Origin: Dawidia cretensis
GTDB taxonomy: Bacteria; Bacteroidota; Bacteroidia; Cytophagales; Cyclobacteriaceae
Assembly (NCBI RefSeq): GCF_018598175.1
Contig: NZ_JAHESE010000013.1
Span: 62,001-126,000 of the forward strand
Reading direction: 5' to 3'
Length of the DNA stretch: 64,000 nucleotides
The stretch's first letter is position 1. Every line of letters begins with the position of its first letter. The notes beneath the pieces are model-generated. The model was not told the origin of the DNA. It made no database searches and saw only the letters and a program-made list of their open reading frames with translations. The position numbers were made by a program, and so were the translations under genes. Shown piece after piece: positions 43,520 to 52,849 of this stretch.

Positions 43520-43601
43520 GGCTTTTTTTGTTTTCGTTTCTTCAAATTTCGGCTTGAATCGAAGAAAACGGGGTGCGTATAAATGCCGAATTCAAGGGGT
43601 T

Positions 43602-43630
43602 TTTGTGCCACGCGAAATCGTTTATATTTG
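43602..43630 (+). promoter_or_regulatory. Bacteroidota-type promoter of the GlxA/AraC regulator
   Basis: TTTG (43602-43605) and TATATTTG (43623-43630), 17 bases apart, fit the -33/-7 consensus TTTG/TAnnTTTG well. The ATG is at 43672, giving a leader of about 35 bases. Confidence 0.65.
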
Positions 43631-43671
43631 TTAGTAGCGAAACCCGAATAACCCCTACCACCCAAAACGCC

Positions 43672-44661
43672 ATGAAGAAGATATCCTTGTTGGTTTACGA
43701 AGATGCTATTTTATCGTGTGTCACCGGAACGCTGGACATGCTTGTGCGCACCAATCGCATGCTGGAGACTATGGGCAAGCCGCCGGCCTTTGAAGTGTCG
43801 CTGGTTTGCGAGAAGAAAGAGAACAATCCGCTGCTCATCACCGCTCCCGGTGTGCGCTGCAAAACTTTAAAAGAGATTACGCATACCGACCTTATCATTG
43901 CCCCCGCTTTTAACGGCATGCCCGATCCTATTCTGCAAAAGAACATGGCCCTGGTTCACTGGATCCAGGTCATGCACAACCGCGGTGTGGAAGTGGCCAG
44001 TCTCTGCTTCGGCAGCTATTTCCTCGCGGAGTCGGGCGTACTTGCCGGTAAGTCGTGCACGTCGCACTGGATGGCGCTGGACGATATGCGCGAGCGCTAC
44101 CCGGATGTAAAGATACTTTCTGACATGGTGATCACCGACCAGGAGGGTATTTATACCAGCGGCGGTGCCTTCTCATCTCTCAACCTGGTGCTGTATATCA
44201 TTGAAAAGTTTTGCGGCCGTGAAGTGGGCATTATGGTGAGCAAGATGTTCTCCATCGACATGGACCGCACCAGCCAGTCGCACTTTGCCGTGTTCCAGGG
44301 ACAACGCAAACACGACGACGACGATATACGCCGCGCGCAGATGTTCATCGAAGAGAACTACCACCGCCAGATCTCGGTGGAGGAGATTGCCGAGCAATCG
44401 AACATGAGCAAGCGCAATTTCATACGTCGCTTTAAAAAGGCCACGCAGAACACACCGCTGGAATACCTGCAGCGCGTGAAGATCGAGTCAGCCAAGAAAG
44501 CACTGGAGCGAAGCTCCCAGGACATCAGCTCGCTGATGTATGACGTGGGCTACAACGACGTGAAGACGTTTCGCATGATCTTTAAACGTATCACCGGCCT
44601 GACGCCGCAGGAGTATCAACGCAAATACAACCGGGCGGCTGTGCTGGCCCAGGCGGTATGA
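43672..44661 (+). CDS. GlxA-type transcriptional regulator (DJ-1/PfpI plus AraC)
   Basis: A 329-residue regulator. Residues 1-200 form a DJ-1/PfpI-like domain with the nucleophile elbow in EVASLCFGSYFLAESGVLAGKSCTSHW and a SGGAFSSLNLVLYIIEKF segment. Residues 225-325 form an AraC-type double helix-turn-helix (IEENYHRQISVEEIAEQSNMSKRNFIRRFKKAT, then DISSLMYDVGYNDVKTFRMIFKRITGLTPQEYQRKY). Proteins of this type regulate amine, choline or stress genes; the ligand here is unknown. Its TGA overlaps the DUF4269 ATG by 4 bases, so the two are coupled. Promoter at 43602-43630. Confidence 0.9.
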   Translation: MKKISLLVYEDAILSCVTGTLDMLVRTNRMLETMGKPPAFEVSLVCEKKENNPLLITAPGVRCKTLKEITHTDLIIAPAFNGMPDPILQKNMALVHWIQVMHNRGVEVASLCFGSYFLAESGVLAGKSCTSHWMALDDMRERYPDVKILSDMVITDQEGIYTSGGAFSSLNLVLYIIEKFCGREVGIMVSKMFSIDMDRTSQSHFAVFQGQRKHDDDDIRRAQMFIEENYHRQISVEEIAEQSNMSKRNFIRRFKKATQNTPLEYLQRVKIESAKKALERSSQDISSLMYDVGYNDVKTFRMIFKRITGLTPQEYQRKYNRAAVLAQAV

Positions 44662-45191
44662 TCGATTTTCGTACGATAGATTACCTGCGCCATGGTACAA
44701 CACGGCAGCAGGCAGTCTATACTTTATTGTCCGGTCCCGCGATCTTTCCGCCGCTGCGCGCCTACACCCCAGTGCTCGCGGGCACCATTCCGATCAACGT
44801 CGATCTCCCCTCAAGCGACCTCGACATCCTTTGCTGCTTTGACGATGCCGCATCGTTTTATTATGATGTCGAAAAAACCTTTGTTGGGTTTGACGAATTT
44901 GCTCTTCGCCGCATGAGGCTCCGCGGTGAGGACACGGTTGTCGCAAACTTTACCACGGCAGGTTTTGCCATCGAGGTATTCGGCCAACATATACCGGTTA
45001 CACAGCAGACAGGATACCGGCACATGGTGATCGAGCATGTCATTTTACAAGAAAAGGGAGAAGCTTTTCGGCAACAGGTATTATCCTTAAAACACGAAGG
45101 GTATAAAACAGAACCTGCCTTTGCCAAACTTCTTGCGCTCGCAGGCGATCCGTACCAGGCATTGCTCGACTTTGGTACGGCTATTGTTTAA
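44658..45191 (+). CDS. DUF4269 family protein
   Basis: A 177-residue cytoplasmic protein of the DUF4269 family, nucleotidyltransferase-like in fold. Conserved segments: LRHGTTRQQAVYTLL, AGTIPINVDLPSSDLDILCCF (an acidic DLD motif comparable to the metal site of nucleotidyltransferases), FGQHIPVTQQTGYRHMVIEHVIL and EGYKTEPAFAKLLALAGDPYQALL. Function unknown; the metal site may or may not be active. It is translationally coupled to the GlxA-type regulator, and converges with the PAS kinase gene with 3 bases between stops. Confidence 0.85.
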   Translation: MIDFRTIDYLRHGTTRQQAVYTLLSGPAIFPPLRAYTPVLAGTIPINVDLPSSDLDILCCFDDAASFYYDVEKTFVGFDEFALRRMRLRGEDTVVANFTTAGFAIEVFGQHIPVTQQTGYRHMVIEHVILQEKGEAFRQQVLSLKHEGYKTEPAFAKLLALAGDPYQALLDFGTAIV

Positions 45192-45194
45192 TTT

Positions 45195-47297
45195 TTATTC
45201 CGAGATGTTCGGATTGTTGTTCCGGTCGGGTAGCAGCAAGTGAAAGGTGGTACCCTTGCCAACCTGCGATTCGACATAGATCGCGCCGCCGTGGTTGTTA
45301 ACAATGCGGCGACAGAGTGCCAGGCCGATGCCCGAACCCGGGTATATTTCCCGGCCGTGCAGACGCTTGAAGACTTCGAAGATCTGTTCGGCGTATTTGT
45401 TTTCCAGGCCAATGCCGTTGTCGGCTACGGTAATGTGATAATACTTGGCAAACAGCAATGGGCTGGCGAGGTATGGTTGCAGTGACTCGTGATTCACACG
45501 CTCGCTGCGGATGTCGATGGTTGGGATCGTACCACTGGTGGTAAATTTTAACGCGTTGCTGATGAGGTTGTAGAACAATTGATTCATCTGCAGGTTTACC
45601 GCCTCTATGACCGGCAATGCGGCTACCCGGATGGCAGCTTTTTTTTCAGTAATGGTTAGCTCGAAGTCGGTTATAATGTCGGTCACAATCTTGTTCAGGT
45701 CTACGGGTACCATGCGCGACTCAGACTTGAGCAGGCGTGAAAAGTCCAGCAGCCCCTGGATGAGCAGCGACATTCGCTCGGACGACTGCTCGATCTTTGC
45801 TACTACACGGTGACTCTCGGGCGAGAGGCCGGGATGCGCATTCAGCATGCTACTAAACATCCGGATCTTGCGCAACGGCTCTTGCAGGTCATGGCTGGCG
45901 ACGTAGGCATATTGCTCCAGTTCGGTGTTGGAGTGTACCAGGCTGCGGTTGGCGTCCTCCAACTCTTCGTTGGTCGAGGCCAGTTCTTCGTTGGTTGCCT
46001 GAAGCTCTTCGTTGCTGACGGCGAGCTCTTCAGTACGCTGTTGTATTTGTTGTTGAAGGTCTGATTGTAACGCACGCAGCTCGGCTGCCGTACGCTCCTG
46101 GAGTTGTTTTGCCTGTGTCTGTTCGGTTACGTCGGTGGCTACATCGAGTATGGCATATACCTGGCCCGCGGTATTGAACAGGGGCTGGTAGGTAAAGTTA
46201 AAATAGAACGTGCGCAGCACGCCGTCGACGACCAGGTTTGCCTGCGCTTCTTTGGAGTGATACGCGATGCCGGTGGTGTATACCTCGTCGAGCAGTTGTA
46301 AGAACGGCTGCCCTTCCAGCTCGGGCAGCGCATCGCGCAGCCGTTTGCCAACGATGGATTTCCCTTTACCCCAGAGCCGGATCATCGCATCATTGGAAAG
46401 GTCGATGACCAGGTCACGACCCACCAGGATGGCCATGGCCACCGGAGCGTCTTCGATCAATCCGCGAAAACGGGCTTCGCTGATGCGCAGCTCGTTGGAG
46501 GCGGTCGCCAGTTCGTGTATGTCCAAGCAATAGCCTGCATGTCCTGCATACTCGGCGTCGTGATAATACGGGGCGCCTACTGCGCGGCACCAGACTACGT
46601 CGCCGTTGGCCTTGCATAGCCGGAAGAGCACATCGTACTGCGTCCGTGCGTCCACGGCTTTCTGAAAGGCCTTTATACTAGCGTCCCGGTCGTCAGTCAA
46701 CAGCGCAGTCAGCCAGCCATTACCCAACAATTCATTATAGGATAGGCCGGTCCACTCTGTCAGGATCTTGTTTACATAGATCAGCTTTCCCCCGGCATCG
46801 GAAAGCCAGAGGCCGGTGGGCGAGCTGTTGGTTACATTGCGAAAGAGCTCTTCGTATTGCTGAGTGATGTGCGCGGTGACTTCGTGGTCTTGTATAAAGT
46901 GGGTAATATCTTGCACAGTTCCCTGCAAGCACTGTGGGGTGCCGTCGATATCGAAGTATACTTTTATTCTGGATTGAATCCAGCGGATTTGTCCGTCGGG
47001 AAGCGGCACGCGGTACCGTATTTCGAAACGCCCCTTGGGCGTGGGTCGCAGCATGCGTTGGAGGGTCTCGTCGATAGCCTCGGCGTCGTCGACATGAAGC
47101 AAGGATAAAAAACGATCATAGGGAATGGTGTCGCCGTCATAGGCGAACAACACCTGGCAGCGGGCATCCCACGCAAGCACACTGCGACGCAGGTCGAGCT
47201 CCCAGGTACCGATGCCAGCCAGGGTAAGGGCTGTTTGTAAACGTTCTTGTCCGGTATGATCCAACGATGTATTACCGGCACTTATATCCTTCTCCAT
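45195..47297 (-). CDS. PAS-domain sensor histidine kinase
   Basis: A 700-residue soluble kinase. Three PAS/PAC regions (about residues 20-140, 145-265, 275-395; for example VPLPDGQIRWIQSRIKVYF and VFRLCKANGDVVW-type turns), a long coiled coil with repeated SNEELQATNEELASTNEELEDAN, a HisKA box (YVASHDLQEPLRKIRMF) and HATPase (NLISNALKFT, DNGIGLENKYAEQIFEVF, GSGIGLALCRRIVNNHGG). The first ATG considered, 27 bases upstream, is possible; longer extensions are compositionally unlike protein. It follows the single-domain regulator 47383-47787 on the same strand, the probable partner. Confidence 0.88.
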   Translation of the reverse strand: MEKDISAGNTSLDHTGQERLQTALTLAGIGTWELDLRRSVLAWDARCQVLFAYDGDTIPYDRFLSLLHVDDAEAIDETLQRMLRPTPKGRFEIRYRVPLPDGQIRWIQSRIKVYFDIDGTPQCLQGTVQDITHFIQDHEVTAHITQQYEELFRNVTNSSPTGLWLSDAGGKLIYVNKILTEWTGLSYNELLGNGWLTALLTDDRDASIKAFQKAVDARTQYDVLFRLCKANGDVVWCRAVGAPYYHDAEYAGHAGYCLDIHELATASNELRISEARFRGLIEDAPVAMAILVGRDLVIDLSNDAMIRLWGKGKSIVGKRLRDALPELEGQPFLQLLDEVYTTGIAYHSKEAQANLVVDGVLRTFYFNFTYQPLFNTAGQVYAILDVATDVTEQTQAKQLQERTAAELRALQSDLQQQIQQRTEELAVSNEELQATNEELASTNEELEDANRSLVHSNTELEQYAYVASHDLQEPLRKIRMFSSMLNAHPGLSPESHRVVAKIEQSSERMSLLIQGLLDFSRLLKSESRMVPVDLNKIVTDIITDFELTITEKKAAIRVAALPVIEAVNLQMNQLFYNLISNALKFTTSGTIPTIDIRSERVNHESLQPYLASPLLFAKYYHITVADNGIGLENKYAEQIFEVFKRLHGREIYPGSGIGLALCRRIVNNHGGAIYVESQVGKGTTFHLLLPDRNNNPNISE

Positions 47298-47382
47298 ACT
47301 GAAGGAAGCGGTATTTAAAAGCATGCCATGGGGCCGGAATATGGTTCGGCAGCCCGGTGGATGCAAAGCTTTGCCGGCCGAA

Positions 47383-47787
47383 TTACAGGTGAGTGGGTTG
47401 GTCGTGCGTATGGAAGAAGTCGCGGAGTACGTTGATGAGGTCGGGAATGTTAGGTTGCTTCCGGATGAAGGCGGAGACGTGTGCACCGCCCGCGCGGGCT
47501 TTATGGTCGGCGGGAATGGAGGTGGAATATATGGCGATGGGGATGCGCGCCAGGTGGGGAATTTTGCGAATCTCCTGCAAACATTCCCAGCCATTGAGCT
47601 GGGGCATGTTAATGTCTATAAAGATATAGTCGGGTACAAAATTCTCGCGCTTAAGCTTTTTGACGGCGGTACGGCTGTCGTTGCCGTAAATAAGCTGTAC
47701 TCCGTTGTTGAGCTCGGTCAACGCCATTTCGAAAATGTCCTGCTCATCGATGTCGTCGTCGATGAGGTAGCATATTTTGTACTCCAT
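47383..47787 (-). CDS. Single-domain response regulator
   Basis: A 134-residue receiver domain with no output. Acidic cluster LIDDDIDEQDIFEMALTE, phospho-acceptor Asp in YIFIDINMPQLNGWECLQEI, Ser/Thr in IAIYSTSIPADHK and Lys in SAFIRKQPN. Receiver-only proteins of this subtype commonly sit beside PAS kinases in Cytophagales. The gene precedes the kinase at 45195-47297 by about 85 bases. ATG 47787 (MEYKICYLIDDD) gives the normal receiver start; an upstream ATG adds eight residues. Confidence 0.9.
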   Translation of the reverse strand: MEYKICYLIDDDIDEQDIFEMALTELNNGVQLIYGNDSRTAVKKLKRENFVPDYIFIDINMPQLNGWECLQEIRKIPHLARIPIAIYSTSIPADHKARAGGAHVSAFIRKQPNIPDLINVLRDFFHTHDQPTHL

Positions 47788-47922
47788 TACGCCTTTGGAT
47801 CCATTACACAATAAAGTCGAAAGGTAGGGAATCGTCCACAGTCGTTCAAGTGTTACCCCAACTCACGCGGGCGGCGGGCAGACTTGGGGTTGGTGCGCTT
47901 TTTTAATGCCTTATTTTTACTT

Positions 47923-48390
47923 ATGAGCTACGATTTGATGGTATTCACAAAGGAGTCCGCGCCGAAGAGCCGGGCACAGTTCATGCAATGGTACGAAGAG
48001 CAGACTACGTGGGTGGAAAACCACGGCAACGTAGGATTGGCCCACGTATCGCGTTCCCTTCGGGGTTGGCTATCCGAAATGGTAAAGGTTTTTCCGGCGG
48101 CGAACGGTCCGTTTGCGCACGCCATGTACAACAACCTGGCGGATTATAGTATTGGTAAGGATATCATCTACGTCTCATTTTCGGAAGCTGCAGCCAAAGC
48201 CGCTTACACCACGGCCCTGGCACTGGCCGGTAAATACGAAGTTGGCTTTTTTGATGTCAGCACGGAGAACGCTGCCATTCTCTTTCCGGAAAAGGGCCGC
48301 CTGCTGGCACTGGCTGCCCGTAAAAAAGATACGGCCCCTCGCAAAGGCTGGCTGGGTGTCGGTTGGCTGAGCCCGGCCCGTACTCGCTAA
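47923..48390 (+). CDS. Small protein of unknown function
   Basis: A 155-residue cytoplasmic protein without signal peptide. It opens MSYDLMVFTKESAPKSRAQFMQWYEEQTTWVENHGNV, similar in style to small proteins that carry SYDLxVF at the start and are sometimes annotated as immunity-like. A basic C-terminal tail follows (RKKDTAPRKGWLGVGWLSPARTR). No toxin is adjacent. It lies between a receiver gene (divergent) and the serine-hydrolase-like gene (convergent). I cannot assign a function. Confidence 0.65.
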   Translation: MSYDLMVFTKESAPKSRAQFMQWYEEQTTWVENHGNVGLAHVSRSLRGWLSEMVKVFPAANGPFAHAMYNNLADYSIGKDIIYVSFSEAAAKAAYTTALALAGKYEVGFFDVSTENAAILFPEKGRLLALAARKKDTAPRKGWLGVGWLSPARTR

Positions 48391-48401
48391 AAAGATTCCC
48401 T

Positions 48402-49865
48402 TTATTCTTTTATAAACCTCAGATTGGTGGCGCGTGGAGCGGATAATATAAAGCCGTCCACGCGTCCCAGACTGTTACGCTGAAAGTCGATCGTGACGTT
48501 TTCTTGCCCGTGGTATGGGAAAGAGATGCGCTCGTATTTTTTCCACAACACCACTTTCATTTTTGGATTAGTGCCCACTACAAACCACAGTGCCCCGCCT
48601 TCTATAAAGAACGAATAGGTGGCCTGTTGCTCATGACTATAATACGTACCGGCAAACTCGCGTAGGGCTTCGCCCCCTACTACCGCCGAAGACGGCGTCA
48701 TGCCCCCACTGGCCTCATCGACTGTCCTGGCTGCCGGCGCGGTGGTTGTCGCCGGGCGTTCGCCAAATACGTAGATGTCGGCTATGTCTTGTGTAAGTTT
48801 TTCCGGATCGATCGCATCGGTGTTTGTCAAACATATGATGGTGGTGCGTTTGGTGGGGAACCGAAGCATGTCGGCGCCGTAGCCCAGAAATGTACCGGGG
48901 TGGGTATGTACGGGCAGCCCCCGGTAGTGGCTGCGGATGATGCCTTTACCATAGGGCACCGCCGTACCATCGGTAAGTGCCCCGCGTAGTAGCAAGGCCT
49001 GACCCAGGCCCGTGGATAGTGTGTCGTAGAAGATGTGGTCCCACACGACCAGGTCGCTGAGCATGGTATAGAGTCCGCGGTCGCCCACAGCTTGCTTCCG
49101 GTCTCTGTATGGCAGGTAGCGCGCGCCGGGCTTTTTATAGCCTGGTGCCAGAGGTTTGTTACGCAACACGCGGGGCTCGCCCTCAAAGCCGCTGCCGGGC
49201 ATGCCCAATGGGCCGAACACATTGCGGGCGGAATAGAGGAACAGCGTATTGCCCGTGACACGCTCGAGTATCTCGGCCAGCAAGACATAATTCGAATGGC
49301 TGTATACACACCGTTGGCCGGGCTCAAAGTCGAGCGATTCCTGGCGCACGATGGTCTTCAGCACTTCCTTGTTGGTGAAGGCTTCTTCCAGGTTCTTGCC
49401 GCTAATCCACATGAGCACGAGGTAGTCACGAATGCCGGAGGTATGATATAGTAAATGATTGATGGTGATGTTCTTTCCGTAGGACGGGAATTCCGGGATA
49501 TACTTCTGCAGGCGGTCGTCGAGCGAGATCTTTTTCTGCTGCGCCAGGTGTACGATGGCCGCGGCGGTAAATTGCTTGCTGAGCGCAGGGGCCTTGTATA
49601 TACGTGTGGGGCCGTTGGGCGTTTGCCTTTCCAGGTCGGCCATGCCGTAGCCTTTTTGAAATACCAGCTTGCCGTTTTGAATGATGCCCACCACGGCGCC
49701 CGGGCGGTTGGTGCCCATATGGTCCTTCAGCAGCAGGTCAATGTGGGCTTCGAGGGAGTCTTGCGTTTGCACACACGCGGCGGCGCGCCCCCGGATTGTA
49801 GACGAAAGGGCGACAACGGTAGCGATGGCGAGGCGTAATGTCAGTATGGGGTGGTTGCGAGGCAT
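48402..49865 (-). CDS. Beta-lactamase/esterase-fold protein without nucleophilic serine
   Basis: A 487-residue exported protein of the serine beta-lactamase (class C/EstB) fold. The family SxxK motif, normally in a segment like FRIGSVSKQFTA, reads YKAPALSKQFTA: the nucleophile is Ala94 while Lys97 stays. The second motif is YSH (188-190) instead of YxN. The rest of the family fold is clear: SLDDRLQKYIPEFP, NHLLYHTSGIRDY, NYVLLAEILERVTGN and a C-terminal lipocalin-like domain. It is therefore predicted to be non-catalytic and perhaps a peptide or wall binder. ATG 49865 (MPRNHPILTL) gives a signal peptide; longer versions read through the terminator at 49908-49943. Confidence 0.82.
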   Translation of the reverse strand: MPRNHPILTLRLAIATVVALSSTIRGRAAACVQTQDSLEAHIDLLLKDHMGTNRPGAVVGIIQNGKLVFQKGYGMADLERQTPNGPTRIYKAPALSKQFTAAAIVHLAQQKKISLDDRLQKYIPEFPSYGKNITINHLLYHTSGIRDYLVLMWISGKNLEEAFTNKEVLKTIVRQESLDFEPGQRCVYSHSNYVLLAEILERVTGNTLFLYSARNVFGPLGMPGSGFEGEPRVLRNKPLAPGYKKPGARYLPYRDRKQAVGDRGLYTMLSDLVVWDHIFYDTLSTGLGQALLLRGALTDGTAVPYGKGIIRSHYRGLPVHTHPGTFLGYGADMLRFPTKRTTIICLTNTDAIDPEKLTQDIADIYVFGERPATTTAPAARTVDEASGGMTPSSAVVGGEALREFAGTYYSHEQQATYSFFIEGGALWFVVGTNPKMKVVLWKKYERISFPYHGQENVTIDFQRNSLGRVDGFILSAPRATNLRFIKE

Positions 49866-49875
49866 GCGGCGGTTG

Positions 49876-49906
49876 AAAGCTTTTAGTAATATACTAAAAA
49901 GCTTTT
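49876..49906. promoter_or_regulatory. AT-rich palindrome upstream of the serine-hydrolase-like gene
   Basis: Arms AAAGCTTTTAGTA and TACTAAAAAGCTTT around ATA, differing by a single extra base. It sits 11 bases before the ATG at 49865 and could be an operator or an mRNA leader hairpin. Confidence 0.35.
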
Positions 49907-49907
49907 T

Positions 49908-49943
49908 AAAAAGTATGCCCATCCCGCGTTGCGGAATGGGCAT
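49908..49943 (-). terminator. Intrinsic terminator of the WG-repeat gene
   Basis: Stem of 13 bp with one mismatch (49915-49927 / 49931-49943) and a 3-base loop, followed in the minus direction by a run of five T. It lies 21 bases after the WG-repeat stop codon. Confidence 0.75.
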
Positions 49944-49963
49944 GCCTTGTCGGGAGCTTGTCC

Positions 49964-52720
49964 TTATTTTTTAACCGCACTCACCACCTTGCCGGTGAGG
50001 TCGACATAACCCACTTCGTCAAGGTCTTCGCTCGAACGCGCCACGGCTAAACCTTCTGAGAACGATTCGAGGTCTGCGAATTTCAAGGGGATGCGAACGG
50101 CGCCTTTTGTATCAATCATACCCCACAGCCCGCCGTAGGCGTTGGGTTCGCCGGTCATTTCGTCGTAATACATTTCGCCGCCTTTGTTGCAACGAATGAG
50201 CTCCTGGCCGGTATAAGACTCTATCCAGCTATACTCGAAGCCGGTGATCATCACACCTTGATCATTGACGATGGCCCACTTGTCATTTTGGACGGCATAG
50301 AACATTCCACCCCGTTGCACTTTAACTTCGTTCAGCAGCGCACTCGAGATCAAAATTTTGCCGTGGCTGTTCATCACGGTGGATGTGCCCGCGGCGTCAC
50401 CATTGGTGATGGCACACAGGCCGTCGATAAATCCTTCGTAGCTGTAGGTAATCGATGGATCGGCCTTCACGCGCGTAGCGCCTTTGCGATCGATGACAAA
50501 TTCAGGTGCACCTTCTTCGCGCTGTACAATGGTTACGTCGCCCTGGAAGTCGCGCACAGCCGCATAAGTCGGCTCGATCACGTTGGTATTTGCCTTATCG
50601 ATAAAACCCCAATGGCCATTGCTCATGACTGCCGCGAGGCCACCCGCGAAATTGCGCAAGCCTTCGTACTCGGCCGGGATGGCTACCGTACCGGCCTCGT
50701 CTACCGCGCCCCATTTGTCACCGGACTGTACGACTACGAGCCCCTCGGTGAATGGCGTTTCGGCCGCCTGATCTTTATATACCACGCCATCGTATTCAGG
50801 CTTTACCAGCCATTTTCCCGCCGTACTCAATACGCCTGACTTTTCGTTTTGCCAGGCGGTCGTAAAATGCGTGGTATACCAGGCGGGTATAAACCCGGCT
50901 TCCATTTCTTCGAGGCTAATCGAGAAAGAACCTTCGTTTACAGCCTCACCTGCGGCATTGAGCAAGCTGTACTGGCCTTCTTGTCCGGCCAGGAAGTTAT
51001 CGCCAAAGGGGATGAGACGATCATATTTTGCTTCGATCACCACGCTGCCGGCTTCGTTTATCAGCCCCCATTTGCCACCTTCGCACGTGTAGTATACCAT
51101 TTCTTCGCATTCGCCTTCGCAGAGCGAGTAGGTGGCCGTGCCGCCGATGTTTACCAGCGCGGTACCTTTGTGATAGGGCATGATCAACTCATAGGTGGCC
51201 GGCACGAGGTTCGTTCCTTTCTTATCAATCAGGCCCCACTTACCGCCGGTATATACATAGTTTTCTTCGTGGAAAGTAGCGCCCTGGTTTACCCGGGCTA
51301 TTTTGCCTTCAAAGTCGGTTGCAAAGTCATATTCGTTGGGTACAGTCTTTCCACCGTCCTGATTTAAAAAGCTGAATTTGTTGTCGTGCGTGGCAACATA
51401 GGTATACTGATCGCCGTAATAGTACGGGCTTTCGTTGGCAGGCACCGTGCCCAGCTTGTGGCCGGTCTTGTCAATGTAAATCAGTTCATTCTTCCCTTCT
51501 ACAATGGCCCGGCCTTTGGCAAATGGCCATGCGGTTGTAAACTGCGGCGGTACGACAAATTCTCCGCGCGCGTCGATATAACCGGCGGTGGCGCCCAGGT
51601 TGCGCAGGCGCAGCAGCGAGCCGACAAACTCAATACTGCTATACTCCGCAGGCACGATGTCTTTTTGTGTGGCCAGGGCGCGGGCGCCCATGCCTTTGCC
51701 TGATCTATAGAGGACGATTCCTTTTTCAACACTCTGAACGTCGAGGTTAGGCTTCAGCGCCCAATTACCTGTCTTATCGATAACACCCGTGCCCGCAGCG
51801 GTGGAGACGATGGCATATCCTTCTGCCGTGAAGTTGCTGACCGTCTTGAAACGGCCTTTGAACGCCGGCTTGCCCGTTTTATCAATATATTGGTATGTGT
51901 TTTCGGCGACCTGTACAGCAGCCAATCCGTTGCTGAAGGGGCGGCAATCGGGGGAAAAGTCTTCGTTTACCGGCACCACTTGCGAGTACACCCAGTTTCC
52001 TTGCTCGTCGATGTAGCCATATTGATTGCTTTTCCGGGCCGACGCAAGGCCTTCGGAGTAGGGAGCCAGCTCGTCGAACGAGGCTTCTACCACCCATTGC
52101 TCTTCCAGGTTGACCATGCCCACCTTGCCCGTTTCGGGATCGGAGGCCGGTGCGAGGGGACCGTCGTTAAAGGCAAAGACCGCCGTGGCCACGCGTTCCT
52201 GCAGGATCAACTTGCCATCATGCGCCAACACATAGCGCGGCGTTGCGTCATAGCTCGGGTCATCTTTTACCGTGGATACGCCATCCTTAAACGACTCTAC
52301 ACTGGCGAAGGTCTGGTCAAAGACAACGCCGGCCGGGTCGACAAACGTCCAGCCCCGGTTCAGGCTATAGCCGTCGAAGGTGACATCGGCTACCGTGGTG
52401 TCCGTCACATTTACACGCGCATAGCCGCCTTTAAAATCATCGGCATACGAGAAGGAGGGTTTGATCATTACCTCGCCATCGATATTAACATAGCCGTAGC
52501 GTCCTTTGTCTTTGATACGGCCGCGGCCTTCGGCAAAGTCCCACGCATAGTCGAAAGCGGGCGCCACAACGACCTTGCCACTGGCATCCATGTAGCCCCA
52601 GCGGGACTTTTCTTTGATGGGGAAGAGCCGGGCGTCGGACGTTGATTCATGGGAGTCGCATGCGATAATCACTACAGCCAGGCAGCAGATTGCCAGGAGT
52701 GTGTAAACGTTTTTTTGCAT
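49964..52720 (-). CDS. WG-repeat lipoprotein
   Basis: A 918-residue lipoprotein (lipobox VVIIACDS) built almost wholly from WG beta-repeats, with about 17 units seen, for example GKWGLIDKKGTNLVPATY, DKWGAVDEAGTVAIPAEYE and GHWGFIDKANTNVIEPTY. Each unit has the Trp/Tyr-Gly pair, an Asp-x-x-Gly turn and a downstream Pro. One unit carries a Cys-rich insertion (SLCEGECEEMVYYTCEGGKWG). WG-repeat proteins are common Bacteroidota surface or periplasmic binders; the ligand is unknown. ATG 52720 (MQKNVYTLL) gives the lipoprotein signal. It stands alone. Confidence 0.92.
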   Translation of the reverse strand: MQKNVYTLLAICCLAVVIIACDSHESTSDARLFPIKEKSRWGYMDASGKVVVAPAFDYAWDFAEGRGRIKDKGRYGYVNIDGEVMIKPSFSYADDFKGGYARVNVTDTTVADVTFDGYSLNRGWTFVDPAGVVFDQTFASVESFKDGVSTVKDDPSYDATPRYVLAHDGKLILQERVATAVFAFNDGPLAPASDPETGKVGMVNLEEQWVVEASFDELAPYSEGLASARKSNQYGYIDEQGNWVYSQVVPVNEDFSPDCRPFSNGLAAVQVAENTYQYIDKTGKPAFKGRFKTVSNFTAEGYAIVSTAAGTGVIDKTGNWALKPNLDVQSVEKGIVLYRSGKGMGARALATQKDIVPAEYSSIEFVGSLLRLRNLGATAGYIDARGEFVVPPQFTTAWPFAKGRAIVEGKNELIYIDKTGHKLGTVPANESPYYYGDQYTYVATHDNKFSFLNQDGGKTVPNEYDFATDFEGKIARVNQGATFHEENYVYTGGKWGLIDKKGTNLVPATYELIMPYHKGTALVNIGGTATYSLCEGECEEMVYYTCEGGKWGLINEAGSVVIEAKYDRLIPFGDNFLAGQEGQYSLLNAAGEAVNEGSFSISLEEMEAGFIPAWYTTHFTTAWQNEKSGVLSTAGKWLVKPEYDGVVYKDQAAETPFTEGLVVVQSGDKWGAVDEAGTVAIPAEYEGLRNFAGGLAAVMSNGHWGFIDKANTNVIEPTYAAVRDFQGDVTIVQREEGAPEFVIDRKGATRVKADPSITYSYEGFIDGLCAITNGDAAGTSTVMNSHGKILISSALLNEVKVQRGGMFYAVQNDKWAIVNDQGVMITGFEYSWIESYTGQELIRCNKGGEMYYDEMTGEPNAYGGLWGMIDTKGAVRIPLKFADLESFSEGLAVARSSEDLDEVGYVDLTGKVVSAVKK

Positions 52721-52849
52721 AGAGAATAAAAAGGGAATGTGCTGATAATGAACTGACAAGTCAGAAGGGGGTCTGAAGCACGCGCAAGATAAAAAAAGAT
52801 GGAGAATCGACCATGCCAGCCGCAAAGCACGCCTGAAAAATGCCGAGTT

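Noticed and set aside
47298-47594. N-terminal extension of about 100 residues on the PAS kinase at 45195
   Set aside because: Pro/Ser/Thr-rich translation that overlaps the real receiver gene in another frame; a start at 47297 or 47324 is more credible.
49866-49943. N-terminal extension of the serine-hydrolase-like protein
   Set aside because: It would be read through the terminator hairpin of the upstream gene and would bury the signal peptide.
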